Shown here: positions 53,381 to 63,426 of the stretch, piece after piece | How positions within the stretch are numbered: position 1 is the stretch's first letter | Layout: each line of letters starts with the position of its first letter | Assembly (NCBI RefSeq): GCF_004358095.2 | Contig: NZ_SMZJ02000005.1 | Location: 186,001-250,000, forward strand | DNA from: Seonamhaeicola sediminis | GTDB taxonomy: Bacteria; Bacteroidota; Bacteroidia; Flavobacteriales; Flavobacteriaceae | Length of the DNA stretch: 64,000 bases | Direction: 5' to 3' | Position numbers and translations under genes: made by a program | The notes under the pieces: generated by a model | Databases searched by the model: none | Seen by the model: the letters and a program-made list of their open reading frames with translations, nothing else | Told to the model about the DNA's origin: nothing

Positions 53381-54007
53381 ATGTATCAATTTTTTAAAAG
53401 ATTAATTAGAAAGAAACCTAGAGAAACACAGGAAGACCTCATGAAAAAATTTTTAATAGTTGGTTTAGGAAATATTGGAGAGAAATATGAAAATACACGC
53501 CACAATATTGGGTTTAAGGTTTTAGACCATTTTGCAAAAAAAGAAGGTTTATCATTTGAAGCTCAAAAACTAGGAGATTTAGCTACCTATAGATTAAAAG
53601 GAAGATCCTTTATCTTTTTAAAACCAAGTACTTATATGAATTTAAGCGGAAAAGCTGTGTTGTACTGGCTAACTAAAGAAAAAATTCCGCTAGAAAATCT
53701 ACTTGTTATTACAGACGATCTAAACCTGCCTTTTGGAAGTATCAGACTAAAATCAAAAGGAAGTGATGGTGGGCACAATGGTTTGAAGGATATACAGGAT
53801 AAACTAAATACCACAAAATATAACCGTTTTAGATTTGGGATAAGTGATACCTTTAGCAAAGGTAGACAAGTAGATTATGTTTTAGGTGAATGGAACGAGG
53901 AAGAAAACAAAAAACTTCCTGAAAGATTAGACAAATCTATAGAACTCATTAAATCATTTGTTTTGGCTGGTTTAAATACAACTATGAATACGTTTAATGG
54001 GAAATAA
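53381..54007 (+). CDS. pth: Peptidyl-tRNA hydrolase
   Basis: Releases peptides from peptidyl-tRNA. The catalytic region is GLGNIGEKYENTRHNIGFKVLDHFA (Asn and His present). The loops KPSTYMNLSGKAV and KGSDGGHNGLKDIQDKL are conserved. A basic N-terminal extension of 20 residues (FFKRLIRKKPRETQEDL) precedes MKKFLIVGLG; I keep the ATG at 53381, but the in-frame ATG at 53441 would give the standard length of 188 aa. Confidence 0.93.
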   Translation: MYQFFKRLIRKKPRETQEDLMKKFLIVGLGNIGEKYENTRHNIGFKVLDHFAKKEGLSFEAQKLGDLATYRLKGRSFIFLKPSTYMNLSGKAVLYWLTKEKIPLENLLVITDDLNLPFGSIRLKSKGSDGGHNGLKDIQDKLNTTKYNRFRFGISDTFSKGRQVDYVLGEWNEEENKKLPERLDKSIELIKSFVLAGLNTTMNTFNGK

Positions 54008-54015
54008 AGTAGTAA

Positions 54016-54075
54016 TGTCATTCTCAATTTATTTCAGAATCTGAAACTATCCCGATTGCTATCGGGACAGATTGA
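54016..54075. repeat. Dispersed intergenic repeat, copy 3
   Basis: TGTCATTCTCAATTTATTTC, then AGAATCTGAAACTATC and the hairpin CCCGAT-TGCT-ATCGGG (54051-54066), then ACAGATTGACA. It matches the repeat at 12262 in its first half and lies between the convergent pth and peptidase genes, where its hairpin may also act as a transcription barrier. Confidence 0.6.
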
Positions 54076-54094
54076 CAATAATTAGACTTTTTAA

Positions 54095-56863
54095 TTATTT
54101 TATGATAATTTTTTTAGTAGATTTCCTAATACCATCACTTACATTCAAAATATACATACCAGAATGTGCGTTACCAAGATTTATGGATTCATCAAAACTG
54201 GTTACATTAAGATATTCTTTTGAGTAGATAGTACGTCCTCTTAAATCATAGATTTCTATATTAATTTTACTTGCTGAAGCATTATTAAATTTAACTGTAA
54301 AGTCTCCTCTATTGGGGTTTGGAAAAACTTTTAAAGTATTAACAAATTCATAAAATTCTGGATTGGTCAATGTCACCGTGGTAGTGCATAATTCAACAAA
54401 CCAAGAATTGAGCGTTCCTGTATCATCATTAGCAAGATCAACCACCCCAAGCTGCCAAGTACCTGAAGGATTTTCTCCATTAAATGCGCTTAGTGGGTTT
54501 TCAGGCTTATAAACTTCATTATTCTTAGTATTGGCACAATCAATGAAACTAGCATCATCATCAAACTTAATAACTAACCCTCCAGTTGAGCATAGTCCAG
54601 GTGTAATTAAATTCATTGCAGATTGAGGGCTAAAAATAGCAATTTGTAAATCTCCTTTGTAAAAGTGGTCAATATCTACCCCAATATTAACATCAGTAAT
54701 AGCTGTAGATTCACTAACTTCAATATCACTTCTCACAAATGTATTGCCCCCATCAGGTATTGCTAAAGGAAGATTTGTACCTCCAGAAAAAACATTGCAG
54801 GTTTCAGTCACTGTATAACCAATGGCAAAATCTGCTTCATTGATACTGAAAAATATATTTTCAGAAGGGTCAGCCTCAACCATAACCCTGCAAAATGGTG
54901 CAGCGACTCCTAGAGGAAATGTAACTTCTGCGCTTCCATCATTGGGAGTTGGGTTTGTTGTTAAATCATAAGGGTAAGTCAAACCTCCATCAATTGATAA
55001 TTTTATATTTACCATTGAAGTGTTTATTGGATCCAAATTGGTTCCTGCAACATCCCAAGTAATAGTTTCAGTACTTCCTATAGCATAACTTATTCCTGAA
55101 GTATTTTGTGAGGTTATCTTAAAAGCACCTCCATTATCCACAACATTAACTTGCATATCATCAGTTGCTGTTTGACCGTAAGCACTTATACCAGAACCGT
55201 TATCTCTAACGGTTAATTTAAAGTTTAAAGTACGAGGCACTGAAGCCAATTTTTCCCAAGTAGTAGACCCATTAGAAAATCTTAAATCTTCAAGTTTAGG
55301 CACATGTCTTATGGGATTAGTAGTTGGATAAACAGATCTTACCAACGGTCCCGTGGTGTTGCTTTCAAGAATACTACCCTGACTAGACGCTAAATCGTAT
55401 TGCTCCCATGTAAAGGTGTGGGTACTCAACATATTATCATTATCAGAAGATGATCCTATTAATTTGTAAGGTGTAGCAATGGGGATAAAATAATCACCTC
55501 CTGCATTGGCAGTTGGAGCAATGTTTCCTGCTGAAGATTCTTCATCGCAAATATTTGACGAAATATTCGCCCATATTTCCTGAATACTAACAAGATGGAA
55601 ATAGTCATCACCATTAGACTGTACATTATCAGGAGCACATAAGCCTGCATAAGCCATAATAGTAGAACCACTCCCAGGCTCATAAGAACTTGAAGGTGAC
55701 CATTGTTGATTGGGGGAATTAGCAACTACACACGCACCGTTCTCACTACTCCAAGTATGTCTGGCACCAAATTGATGCCCCATTTCATGAGCCACATATT
55801 CCACATTAAAAACATCTCCTGTTGGATTAGGCTGCCCAGTAGCTCCTTTTGCCTTAACACTATTATTGCAAGGCGCATTCAAAGTTGCTAAACCTCCATT
55901 GTCTGTACAAAACACATGACCTATATCATAACTATTAGAACCAATAGCACCGTCAATTGTAGTTTGATTGTCATTTAATATATCTTCATTCACAGTATTC
56001 ACATAAGGATCTGTATCAGGATCTAAAAATATAAAACTGGTATTATCCACCATTGTCATAGTTAAAGACAAATCGCGTTCAAAAATTCCATTTACCCGAT
56101 TCATAGTCACCATCATTGCATCAATTACAGCATTTTTCTTATTCTCATCGGAGGCACCTGGAGGTAAGTTTGCGCCATTAGAACCCCAATGATATTCAGC
56201 ATATTCAGCAGTACATGCCAAGGCTAACTCATAGGTTCTTAGGATACCATCATTTGTATTAAGAGATTCACTTAATTTTTCACTAGAACTTAATTTAGCT
56301 TGATTAAAGTCATCAATAAATTTACATTCAAAAGAGTTTTTAATTGATTCTAAGTCAGCCTTAGCATAAATCATATGATTTTTAGCACCATATCCAACCG
56401 GATCAATGAACTCAATAGCTTTTTGGGGAGACAACACCATGCCATGAAACCCCTGTGGCGTAATACTAAAACGAATTATTTCACCTGAATTATAAATATG
56501 CTGTCCTATATAACATCTCATGTTAGGATGTTTCTCTTGAAAAGTCTTTTCAAATAAAGGGGCTTCCTTAATTCTGAAAGGTTGTAATTGCCCATTTTTA
56601 TCGGGAAAATTCAGTATAACACTAGATGTCTTAGAACTTTTTCTGCTAGGTGTATTCTTTAAAAGAGTTTTTAGTTTTTCTAGATCTAACCGATAATATG
56701 TAGCCTTACTTATTTCATTTTTCATTAAAAATTTTGATTCTTTCAGAGCATTATCTCTTGATGTCTTTATCCAAATTGATGATTTACTCTGGGCATAAAA
56801 ATTCATTGAGCACAAGAAAAACAGAAGTTGTAAACCAATAATTTTAAAGTAAGTTTGTTTCAT
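54095..56863 (-). CDS. T9SS-exported M12B (reprolysin-like) metallopeptidase with P-domain
   Basis: Secreted zinc metallopeptidase of 922 aa. A signal peptide covers about residues 1-24 (SMNFYAQ). A pro-region follows. The catalytic domain has the zinc motif VAHEMGHQFGARHTW (HExGHxxGxxH; about residues 354-368) and the downstream Met-turn IMAYAGLC. A fibronectin- or Ig-like part leads into a proprotein-convertase P-domain (about 680-828; DIDHFYKGDLQIAIFSPQ). The end is a type A T9SS sorting domain (VFPNPNRGDFTVKF ... GMYILNVSDG). It is paralogous to the gene at 57636. Confidence 0.9.
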   Translation of the reverse strand: MKQTYFKIIGLQLLFFLCSMNFYAQSKSSIWIKTSRDNALKESKFLMKNEISKATYYRLDLEKLKTLLKNTPSRKSSKTSSVILNFPDKNGQLQPFRIKEAPLFEKTFQEKHPNMRCYIGQHIYNSGEIIRFSITPQGFHGMVLSPQKAIEFIDPVGYGAKNHMIYAKADLESIKNSFECKFIDDFNQAKLSSSEKLSESLNTNDGILRTYELALACTAEYAEYHWGSNGANLPPGASDENKKNAVIDAMMVTMNRVNGIFERDLSLTMTMVDNTSFIFLDPDTDPYVNTVNEDILNDNQTTIDGAIGSNSYDIGHVFCTDNGGLATLNAPCNNSVKAKGATGQPNPTGDVFNVEYVAHEMGHQFGARHTWSSENGACVVANSPNQQWSPSSSYEPGSGSTIMAYAGLCAPDNVQSNGDDYFHLVSIQEIWANISSNICDEESSAGNIAPTANAGGDYFIPIATPYKLIGSSSDNDNMLSTHTFTWEQYDLASSQGSILESNTTGPLVRSVYPTTNPIRHVPKLEDLRFSNGSTTWEKLASVPRTLNFKLTVRDNGSGISAYGQTATDDMQVNVVDNGGAFKITSQNTSGISYAIGSTETITWDVAGTNLDPINTSMVNIKLSIDGGLTYPYDLTTNPTPNDGSAEVTFPLGVAAPFCRVMVEADPSENIFFSINEADFAIGYTVTETCNVFSGGTNLPLAIPDGGNTFVRSDIEVSESTAITDVNIGVDIDHFYKGDLQIAIFSPQSAMNLITPGLCSTGGLVIKFDDDASFIDCANTKNNEVYKPENPLSAFNGENPSGTWQLGVVDLANDDTGTLNSWFVELCTTTVTLTNPEFYEFVNTLKVFPNPNRGDFTVKFNNASASKINIEIYDLRGRTIYSKEYLNVTSFDESINLGNAHSGMYILNVSDGIRKSTKKIIIK

Positions 56864-56914
56864 GTGCCAAAATTTAAAATGAATTGAGTGATTATAAATA
56901 TAGCTTCAAATATT

Positions 56915-57487
56915 ATGAATAACAAAAAAAGACGCTCTAAGGTAATAAATAGCAAGTGTTTAATGATTAAGCTTTTACTTGTTTTTTTAGTTCTAGTTAG
57001 CTTTCTGTCTTGTAAGGCAAAAAGTAGTTTGTCAACAACATCTCAGGACTCCACTAACAAATCTTGGTGTCCTGACAATGGTTTTTGTGAACTAGAAATA
57101 TTGGTTGATAAACATTTACACCTGAAGAAAGACGCATTTGGAATGTCTTATGTTGAAATAAGCGAGGGTAATAAAATTATTCTAAAGTTTGAATATAAGA
57201 GAAAGGCAAGTTCAGATCTTTCAGACTCTAACTATAGGGAGGAAGTTTTTATTATTCTTAATCCAAAAGAGTTAGAACTTGAAACTAAAGACTTTAAACG
57301 AGTTCAAGTAATTTTTGGTCGCTGGTGTTTTTGTAAGGGCCAAGCTGGAAATTTTAGAATAACAAAAGGCTCACTATTAATAAAGAAGATTAATGATTAT
57401 AATTACCATCTTAACTTAAAATTTAATTTGGATGAAATACCCCATGAAATCTCAGGTATTACCCATGTTTTTAATTTATCAATGTGA
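56915..57487 (+). CDS. Lipoprotein of unknown function
   Basis: Small lipoprotein between and divergent from two peptidase genes. A lipobox LVSFLSC is preceded by a hydrophobic stretch (KLLLVFLVL). Candidate starts are the ATG at 56888, 56915 or 56963; I chose 56915 because it gives the basic n-region MNNKKRRSK, but 56963 (MIKLLLVFLV) would give a standard compact signal. The mature part (about 155 residues) has two Cys (CPDNGFCELE) near the start and Cys in RWCFCKG, possibly paired. I do not recognise a family; a role with the peptidases, for instance as an inhibitor, is speculation. Confidence 0.65.
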   Translation: MNNKKRRSKVINSKCLMIKLLLVFLVLVSFLSCKAKSSLSTTSQDSTNKSWCPDNGFCELEILVDKHLHLKKDAFGMSYVEISEGNKIILKFEYKRKASSDLSDSNYREEVFIILNPKELELETKDFKRVQVIFGRWCFCKGQAGNFRITKGSLLIKKINDYNYHLNLKFNLDEIPHEISGITHVFNLSM

Positions 57488-57635
57488 TATTTAAAATATC
57501 AATTAATAGCTTTCAAACTGATTTGGGAAAATTTTGAAATCTTTATGACAATACTGAATTTCTATTTATAGACTCTTGTAAGCATTGCAAAAACCAATGA
57601 TATTATGTCACGAAAGTAGTCAGAGAGGTCCTATT

Positions 57636-60600
57636 TTATTTGACAACAATTTTTTTAAGGGATTTTTTTACTCCATCACTTACAGTCAAAATATACATGC
57701 CAGATAGAACATAATTTAAGTTTATACTTTCTTTAAAATCCCCTTTTGCCTGAAAAGTCTCATCAAAAAGGAATCTTCCTCTAGAATCAAACAATTCAAT
57801 AATTATATTTCGATTTAAAGAACCATTTAGTTTAATTGTAAACACACCATTATTAGGGTTTGGGTAAACAACAAAATTTTCAAAACCAAATTGTTCAATG
57901 TTTTCTGTTGGAACAATAACTAGTGTGTAATCTTCAACCTCTCCATCACCACCATTACTAATAGGTGCTAATGGAGCGCCGTCATAACCTGTAACAACTC
58001 TCATAGTAGTAGTCCCTAATAATGCATCAACGGGAACAGTAATAGATAATGGAGAATTACTGGTAGCTGAATTGTTAACATTAGTAGCAATTCCTAAATC
58101 ATATTCTTCACCTGTATCATTAAAACTACCATTTTGGTTCCAATCAATCCAAACTTTGGTATTGGTTGCAAAATTACCTTCGGTACTTACATTAACCGTT
58201 AAGTTGTAGGCGCTATCTCTACTTAATTCAGTTGAAATAGTTGTATAATCTGTATAATCTGTAACCTTAGTTGAAGCATTATTAATGCTGTTTAATTGTA
58301 CTAAATTTATAGAGGTGTCAAAGGTTGAATTTGGTAATACGTTAATAGTATAATCTTCTACTTCACCATCAAAACCATTTTCGCAAGAGGTCACTAAGCC
58401 ATCATCCTTATATTTTGTTGACACTCGCATGGTGGTATTTCCAGTAACTGCCGTAGCAGGCACTGTAATAGAAAGCGGTGTGTTTGCTGTAGTACCGTTA
58501 GATACATTGGTAGCATCGCCTAAATCATATTCTTCGCCTGCATCATCAAAGCTACAGTTTTGGTTCCAATCAATCCAAACTTTGGTGTTGGTTGTAAAGT
58601 TACCATCGGTATTTACATTAACCCTTAGATTGTAAGATACATTTCTATTTACATTGGTTATTGTTGCCGTATAATTGCTATATCCAGAAGGTTTTCCAGA
58701 AGATTGATTAATGGTATTGAACTCAACCAAAGTTGTACTGGTATTATATTCTGTGTTTGCTATAGAGGTACAAATACCATTGGAAAAAGGAAAATCGAAG
58801 TCATTATTTTTTGTAATAGAAGTTGAGGTTCCAGTAACTGTAATGATATAATCATTTTGTGGAACGCTACTCAAGTTAGAAACCGTCATGGTAACACTTC
58901 CTGAGGCGCTCATGTTAGTTGGTGAAAATGATACTGTTGATCCAGAAGGATTTCCTGATGCGCTAAACGTTACAGTTTCTGAAAAACCATTGGCTACTAC
59001 AAAGTCAAAAGTAAAAGTAGCCGAGGAGTCTCCGCACTCTAAAGGCGTTAGGGTTTCATTAACCATAAAAAAGTCTGGGTTCTGAGAAATAGAAAAGTTG
59101 AAATCAGAGACATCATAAAAAATATTATCAGCAGCTTCTATTAATATTCTAGCCTGATTAGTGTCTCCAATTGCTGGAACTGTATAGTCAAAAGCCCCAT
59201 CATTAGGAGTGCTACTTGCAATTATAGTAGGAAAAGTAACCCCTCCATCTGTAGATAAAAGGATATTTACATTCTGACAATTAATTGTGGCATTTGTGGT
59301 TTCACCAACAACCCAAGAAATGGTTTGGTTGCTGCCTTGAGCCCATGATACAGGGTTTTCAACTGAAAAAGGTGTTACATCTTCAACCACAATTTGCATC
59401 GTATCAAAACTAGATTGCCCTCCTGTTGATGTACTTGGAATTCTATCTCTTACAGTGAGCGCCCAGTTTAGAATTCTAGAAACCGATGCTACAGTCTCCC
59501 AGTCACTCCCTAAAGTAGGGTTTGTTTGTTCTAAATCTCCATTTAAAACACTGTTAAATCTTGGTATATACCTATTGGGAGAACCCGTTGGCGGTAAAGA
59601 TCTATTCATTGGGCCAGTGGTTAATGTGGGGCCAAAATTTAAAAAATTGGTTATCCCACTGTCAATTTGTTCCCAACAATAAGTTAGATTATCAGTGCCA
59701 TCAGGATCGGTTGCAGCGCCTCTTAAGACATACGGTGTTCCTTTGGGTATATTATAATCACTACCAGCATCAGCACTAGGAGGGTTATTGGTAATAACTT
59801 CAGTGGTTTGACAACTTTTTCCATTTAGGTTATCTAGAATTTGTTTAATACTATGATAGTGAAAATAGTCATCACCATTCAGCTCAACATTATTAGACCC
59901 CTCTAAACCTGCGTAAGCCATTATGGTAGAGCCACTTCCTGGTTCTGATTGAACATTCGTTCCTTCACTTTCAAAAGCCCATGTATGGTTAGCTCCCATT
60001 TGATGTCCAATTTCATGAGCTACAAAATCTAGATCGAATAAATCACCTTGAGGCACACCATTTGAAGGAGATGTAAAAGCACTACCTTTAGAGTTATTGA
60101 TGCAAACACAACCTATACAACCGGCATTTCCCCCACCACCAGAGGCGCCAAATAGGTGACCGATGTCGTAATTAGCTTCACCTATTTCACTTGTTAAGGT
60201 TGACTGGACTTCACCAGACCAAGCACCATTAACTCCAACATTAGCATCAGAGTATGGATCTGTTCCTGCATTGGAATAAACTATAAGGTTATTGTTGGCA
60301 ATTAACTCAAAAGTAACTGCCATATCGGTTTCAAAAATTTCGTTTACTCTAGTTAAAGTAGCATTTATGGCAGCTAAAGCCCCCGCTACGGTACCACCAT
60401 GAAAGTTGGTATATTCACCTGTGGTTGAAATTGCAATTCTAAATTTTTGTAAGGTTTGATCATTACCACCACCTTCATCAACTTTTAAACTGAGGTTGTT
60501 GTTTAAGCTTTTACTTAAGTCTTCAGTGGTTTTACACTCTAGTTTACTACTTTGTTTTGTTGAACTATTATCGTATAATACATAAATATCAGATTCATTC

Positions 60601-61073
60601 TCAATAGGTTGCATAAATACATTTGGCTTATCTATATAAGTAATCATGGTCTGAATTCCTTGAGGTGAGGAACTCATTCTTAACCTTGCTCCAGAATTAT
60701 CTAAACTAAAGCCAACATAGGACTTAATTTCAGGGAATTTTGCAGAGAGTTCTGGTGCAAAAACAGGAGCTTCATAAATCTTAAAACGCTCTAAATCTCC
60801 TTTAATACCTGGGAGTAAAATAATAGTGTTTTCTTCTTTGAACTTTGATGTCCTTAGTGGTGCTTTTTCAGTTTGTTTTTTAAATAGATTGCTATTTAAT
60901 TTAAAAAAACTGGCACTACTTTTATTTATTTCAAATTTTGAAAGGCTTTTGTCATTTTCAATAGTTTTTAGTTTTTCCCAAGTAGTATTTTGAGCATTAG
61001 TTGAAAATGCCATTAAAAACATTGCTATTGAAAAAACATAATGTAGTTTTGTTTTCATAAAGATTTTGGGCAA
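57636..61073 (-). CDS. T9SS-exported M12B (reprolysin-like) metallopeptidase with two GEVED domains
   Basis: Secreted zinc metallopeptidase of 1145 aa, paralogous to the 54095 gene. A signal peptide (FSIAMFLMAFSTNAQ) precedes a pro-region. The catalytic domain has VAHEIGHQMGANHTW (zinc motif, about residues 350-364) and the downstream IMAYAGLE. After Ig-like regions come two tandem GEVED modules (about 780-915 and 920-1050), recognised by WIDWNQN and GFDGEVEDY / GGDGEVEDY. A type A T9SS sorting domain ends the protein (VYPNPNNGVFTIKL ... GMYILTVSDG). The substrate is unknown; export through the type IX system is the family expectation. Confidence 0.9.
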   Translation of the reverse strand: MPKIFMKTKLHYVFSIAMFLMAFSTNAQNTTWEKLKTIENDKSLSKFEINKSSASFFKLNSNLFKKQTEKAPLRTSKFKEENTIILLPGIKGDLERFKIYEAPVFAPELSAKFPEIKSYVGFSLDNSGARLRMSSSPQGIQTMITYIDKPNVFMQPIENESDIYVLYDNSSTKQSSKLECKTTEDLSKSLNNNLSLKVDEGGGNDQTLQKFRIAISTTGEYTNFHGGTVAGALAAINATLTRVNEIFETDMAVTFELIANNNLIVYSNAGTDPYSDANVGVNGAWSGEVQSTLTSEIGEANYDIGHLFGASGGGGNAGCIGCVCINNSKGSAFTSPSNGVPQGDLFDLDFVAHEIGHQMGANHTWAFESEGTNVQSEPGSGSTIMAYAGLEGSNNVELNGDDYFHYHSIKQILDNLNGKSCQTTEVITNNPPSADAGSDYNIPKGTPYVLRGAATDPDGTDNLTYCWEQIDSGITNFLNFGPTLTTGPMNRSLPPTGSPNRYIPRFNSVLNGDLEQTNPTLGSDWETVASVSRILNWALTVRDRIPSTSTGGQSSFDTMQIVVEDVTPFSVENPVSWAQGSNQTISWVVGETTNATINCQNVNILLSTDGGVTFPTIIASSTPNDGAFDYTVPAIGDTNQARILIEAADNIFYDVSDFNFSISQNPDFFMVNETLTPLECGDSSATFTFDFVVANGFSETVTFSASGNPSGSTVSFSPTNMSASGSVTMTVSNLSSVPQNDYIITVTGTSTSITKNNDFDFPFSNGICTSIANTEYNTSTTLVEFNTINQSSGKPSGYSNYTATITNVNRNVSYNLRVNVNTDGNFTTNTKVWIDWNQNCSFDDAGEEYDLGDATNVSNGTTANTPLSITVPATAVTGNTTMRVSTKYKDDGLVTSCENGFDGEVEDYTINVLPNSTFDTSINLVQLNSINNASTKVTDYTDYTTISTELSRDSAYNLTVNVSTEGNFATNTKVWIDWNQNGSFNDTGEEYDLGIATNVNNSATSNSPLSITVPVDALLGTTTMRVVTGYDGAPLAPISNGGDGEVEDYTLVIVPTENIEQFGFENFVVYPNPNNGVFTIKLNGSLNRNIIIELFDSRGRFLFDETFQAKGDFKESINLNYVLSGMYILTVSDGVKKSLKKIVVK

Positions 61074-61137
61074 TTTCTTTTTTTGTCACGTAACAAATCT
61101 AGCTTTTTTAAATTAATTTAACAATTTGGCTCATTAA

Positions 61138-62073
61138 ATGAGTAGTGTAAAAAACATTACGGTATACAAATCTGAAAATCCTACAGTAGTAACCATTGGC
61201 ACTTTTGATGGGGTACATATTGGGCATAGAAAAATAATTGAGCGTCTGGTAAATACAGGAAAGAAGGAAGGGCTAAAATCTGTTATTCTCACTTTTTTTC
61301 CACATCCTAGAATGGTTTTACAAAAAGATTCAAAAATCAAATTGATTAATACCATTTCTGAAAGACGAGAGATTCTGGAATTACTAGAGTTAGATTTTTT
61401 GTTAATTAAGAAATTCACCCATGAGTTTTCTAGACTTACTGCTGAAGAATTTGTAAAGCAACTTTTGGTAGATAAGCTTAAAACTAAAAAAGTGATTATT
61501 GGCTATGATCACAGATTTGGCAGAAACAGAAATGCTGATATAGAAGATTTGAAAAAATTTGGTGAACGCTATGGTTTTGAAGTTGAAGAAATATCGGCTC
61601 AAGATATTGACGACGTAGCTGTGAGTTCAACAAAAATTAGGGATGCTCTTTTTGAGGGTAATGTAACTAAGGCCAATGCGTATTTGGGTTATAATTTTAT
61701 GCTTACTGGAAAGGTTATTAAAGGAAAAGGTTTAGGAAGGCAAATAAATTATCCAACAGCAAATATTCATATAGAAGAAGACTACAAACTTATACCAAAA
61801 CAAGGAGCATATATTGTAAAAGCTAAAATTGAAGAATCTAATGTTTACGGTATGATGAATATAGGTATGAATCCTACGGTTAATGGAAAACGAGAAACCA
61901 TTGAGGTGCATTTTTTCAATTTTGATAAAGATTTATATAACCAAACCATTCAAATTGAACTTTTAAAACGTTTGCGTGACGAAGAAAAATTCGAATCGGT
62001 TGAAGCCTTAAAAAACCAACTTAAAAAAGATAAGGAAACAGCACTTACCTTCATTGCAAATTATCATGATTAA
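61138..62073 (+). CDS. ribF: Bifunctional riboflavin kinase/FAD synthetase
   Basis: Makes FMN and FAD from riboflavin. The N-terminal FAD-synthetase half begins VVTIGTFDGVHIGHRKII (residues 15-32) with the HxGH nucleotidyl-transferase motif and continues through IGYDHRFGRNRNADIE. The C-terminal riboflavin-kinase half has GKGLGRQINYPTANIH and YGMMNIGMNPTVNGKRETIEVHFFNF. The length of 311 aa is normal. It is followed by an overlapping membrane-protein gene (8 bp overlap), which suggests coupling, although the two functions have no known link. Flavin supply would serve the FMN-bearing Rnf subunits. Confidence 0.96.
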   Translation: MSSVKNITVYKSENPTVVTIGTFDGVHIGHRKIIERLVNTGKKEGLKSVILTFFPHPRMVLQKDSKIKLINTISERREILELLELDFLLIKKFTHEFSRLTAEEFVKQLLVDKLKTKKVIIGYDHRFGRNRNADIEDLKKFGERYGFEVEEISAQDIDDVAVSSTKIRDALFEGNVTKANAYLGYNFMLTGKVIKGKGLGRQINYPTANIHIEEDYKLIPKQGAYIVKAKIEESNVYGMMNIGMNPTVNGKRETIEVHFFNFDKDLYNQTIQIELLKRLRDEEKFESVEALKNQLKKDKETALTFIANYHD

Positions 62074-63382
62074 TAAATGGTTATTTCAACATATTGATAA
62101 TTCTGCACTTGTTGTTTTCAGAATTTTCTTTGGGTTGTTATGCTTTTTAGAATCGGTTGGTGCTATTTTTACCGGTTGGGTTCAAACCAACTTACTAGAG
62201 CCACAGTTTACATTTACTTTTATAGGGTTTGAGTGGTTACAACCACTACCTGGTTATGGGATGTATGTGTATTATGCCATCATGGGGCTTTTTGGATTGT
62301 TTATAATGTTTGGGTATAAATATCGCTTTAGTATGCTTGCTTTTTCTCTTATGTGGTCAGCCACTTATCTAATGCAAAAATCATCATACAACAACCACTA
62401 TTACTTGTTGATGCTACTAAGCTTTATTATGGTTTTAATGCCTGCAAATAAATATGCTTCTATTGATGTAAAGCAAAACCCCAGTTTAAAAAATATTTCA
62501 ATGCCATTATGGTGTAAATGGGTTTTTGTAGTGCAGCTTTTTATAGTTTATACTTATGCATCAGTGGCAAAACTATACCCTGATTGGTTGGATACTACGG
62601 TTATTGAATTACTAATGAAACCAAAAGCTCAATATTTTTTGGTAGGCGATTTGCTTCAACAAAAATGGGTACATTATTTTCTGGCTTATGGAGGCATTGC
62701 TTTTGACGGATTAATAATTCCGTTATTGCTCTTCAAGCCTACTAGGAAGTATATGTTTTTGGTGTCTATCTTTTTTCATCTTTTCAATTCGTTTGTATTT
62801 CAAATAGGAATCTTTCCCTATTTATCGTTAGCATTTTCATTGTTCTTTTTTGAACCTAAAATCATTCACAAAATATTCCTAAAAAAGAAACCTTTTTATA
62901 ATTCTAAAGACATTATAATTCCAAAATACAATACACCGTGGCTAGCTATTTTTAGTCTATATTTTATGGTTCAATTAATACTACCTTTGCGTCATCATTT
63001 AATTAAGGATAACGTGTTATGGACAGAAGAAGGTCATCGTTTATCTTGGCGTATGATGCTTAGGGTAAAAAGTGGAAGCGCTAATTACACTATTGTTGAC
63101 AAAAACACAGGTAGTAAAATGCCTGTGAATCTTAATGATTACTTAACCAAAAAACAACAACAAGGTGTAAGTACAAAACCAGATTTTATTTGGCAGTTTT
63201 CTCAATTTCTTAAAGAGAAGTTTAAGGAAAATAATCAAGATATTTCGGTGTTTGTTAATTGCAAAATTAGTGTTAACGGAAAACCTTATAAACAGCTAAT
63301 AGATTCAAATATAGATATAGCTAATACCCAATGGGAGACTTTTAAACACCATGATTGGATTTTGCCTTCAAAACAAGATTAA
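62066..63382 (+). CDS. HTTM-domain membrane protein (vitamin K-dependent carboxylase-like)
   Basis: Polytopic membrane protein of 438 aa with the horizontally transferred transmembrane (HTTM) domain, related to vitamin K-dependent gamma-carboxylase. The ATG at 62066 is used; an in-frame TTG lies 12 bp earlier. About eight helices fill residues 12-320. Typical segments are FRIFFGLLCFLESVGAIF, SSYNNHYYLLMLLSFI and YTYASVAKLYPDWLD. The C-terminal part (residues 320-430) is soluble (WTEEGHRLSWRMMLRVKSG). The domain architecture is known from bacteria but the substrate is not. It follows ribF with overlapping ends. Confidence 0.82.
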   Translation: MINKWLFQHIDNSALVVFRIFFGLLCFLESVGAIFTGWVQTNLLEPQFTFTFIGFEWLQPLPGYGMYVYYAIMGLFGLFIMFGYKYRFSMLAFSLMWSATYLMQKSSYNNHYYLLMLLSFIMVLMPANKYASIDVKQNPSLKNISMPLWCKWVFVVQLFIVYTYASVAKLYPDWLDTTVIELLMKPKAQYFLVGDLLQQKWVHYFLAYGGIAFDGLIIPLLLFKPTRKYMFLVSIFFHLFNSFVFQIGIFPYLSLAFSLFFFEPKIIHKIFLKKKPFYNSKDIIIPKYNTPWLAIFSLYFMVQLILPLRHHLIKDNVLWTEEGHRLSWRMMLRVKSGSANYTIVDKNTGSKMPVNLNDYLTKKQQQGVSTKPDFIWQFSQFLKEKFKENNQDISVFVNCKISVNGKPYKQLIDSNIDIANTQWETFKHHDWILPSKQD

Positions 63383-63400
63383 AAACTCTTAGTAATTCCC

Positions 63401-63408
63401 TAAATTTG
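63401..63408 (+). promoter_or_regulatory. -7 promoter box of serS
   Basis: TAAATTTG, an exact TAnnTTTG match, ends 18 bp before the serS ATG. A good -33 box is not seen. Confidence 0.5.
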
Positions 63409-63426
63409 TCGCTTAAATTTTAAGAC

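Noticed and set aside
57482-57500. Small palindrome GATATTTAAAATATC after the lipoprotein gene
   Set aside because: A six-bp AT-rich stem without a T run is expected by chance in such DNA.
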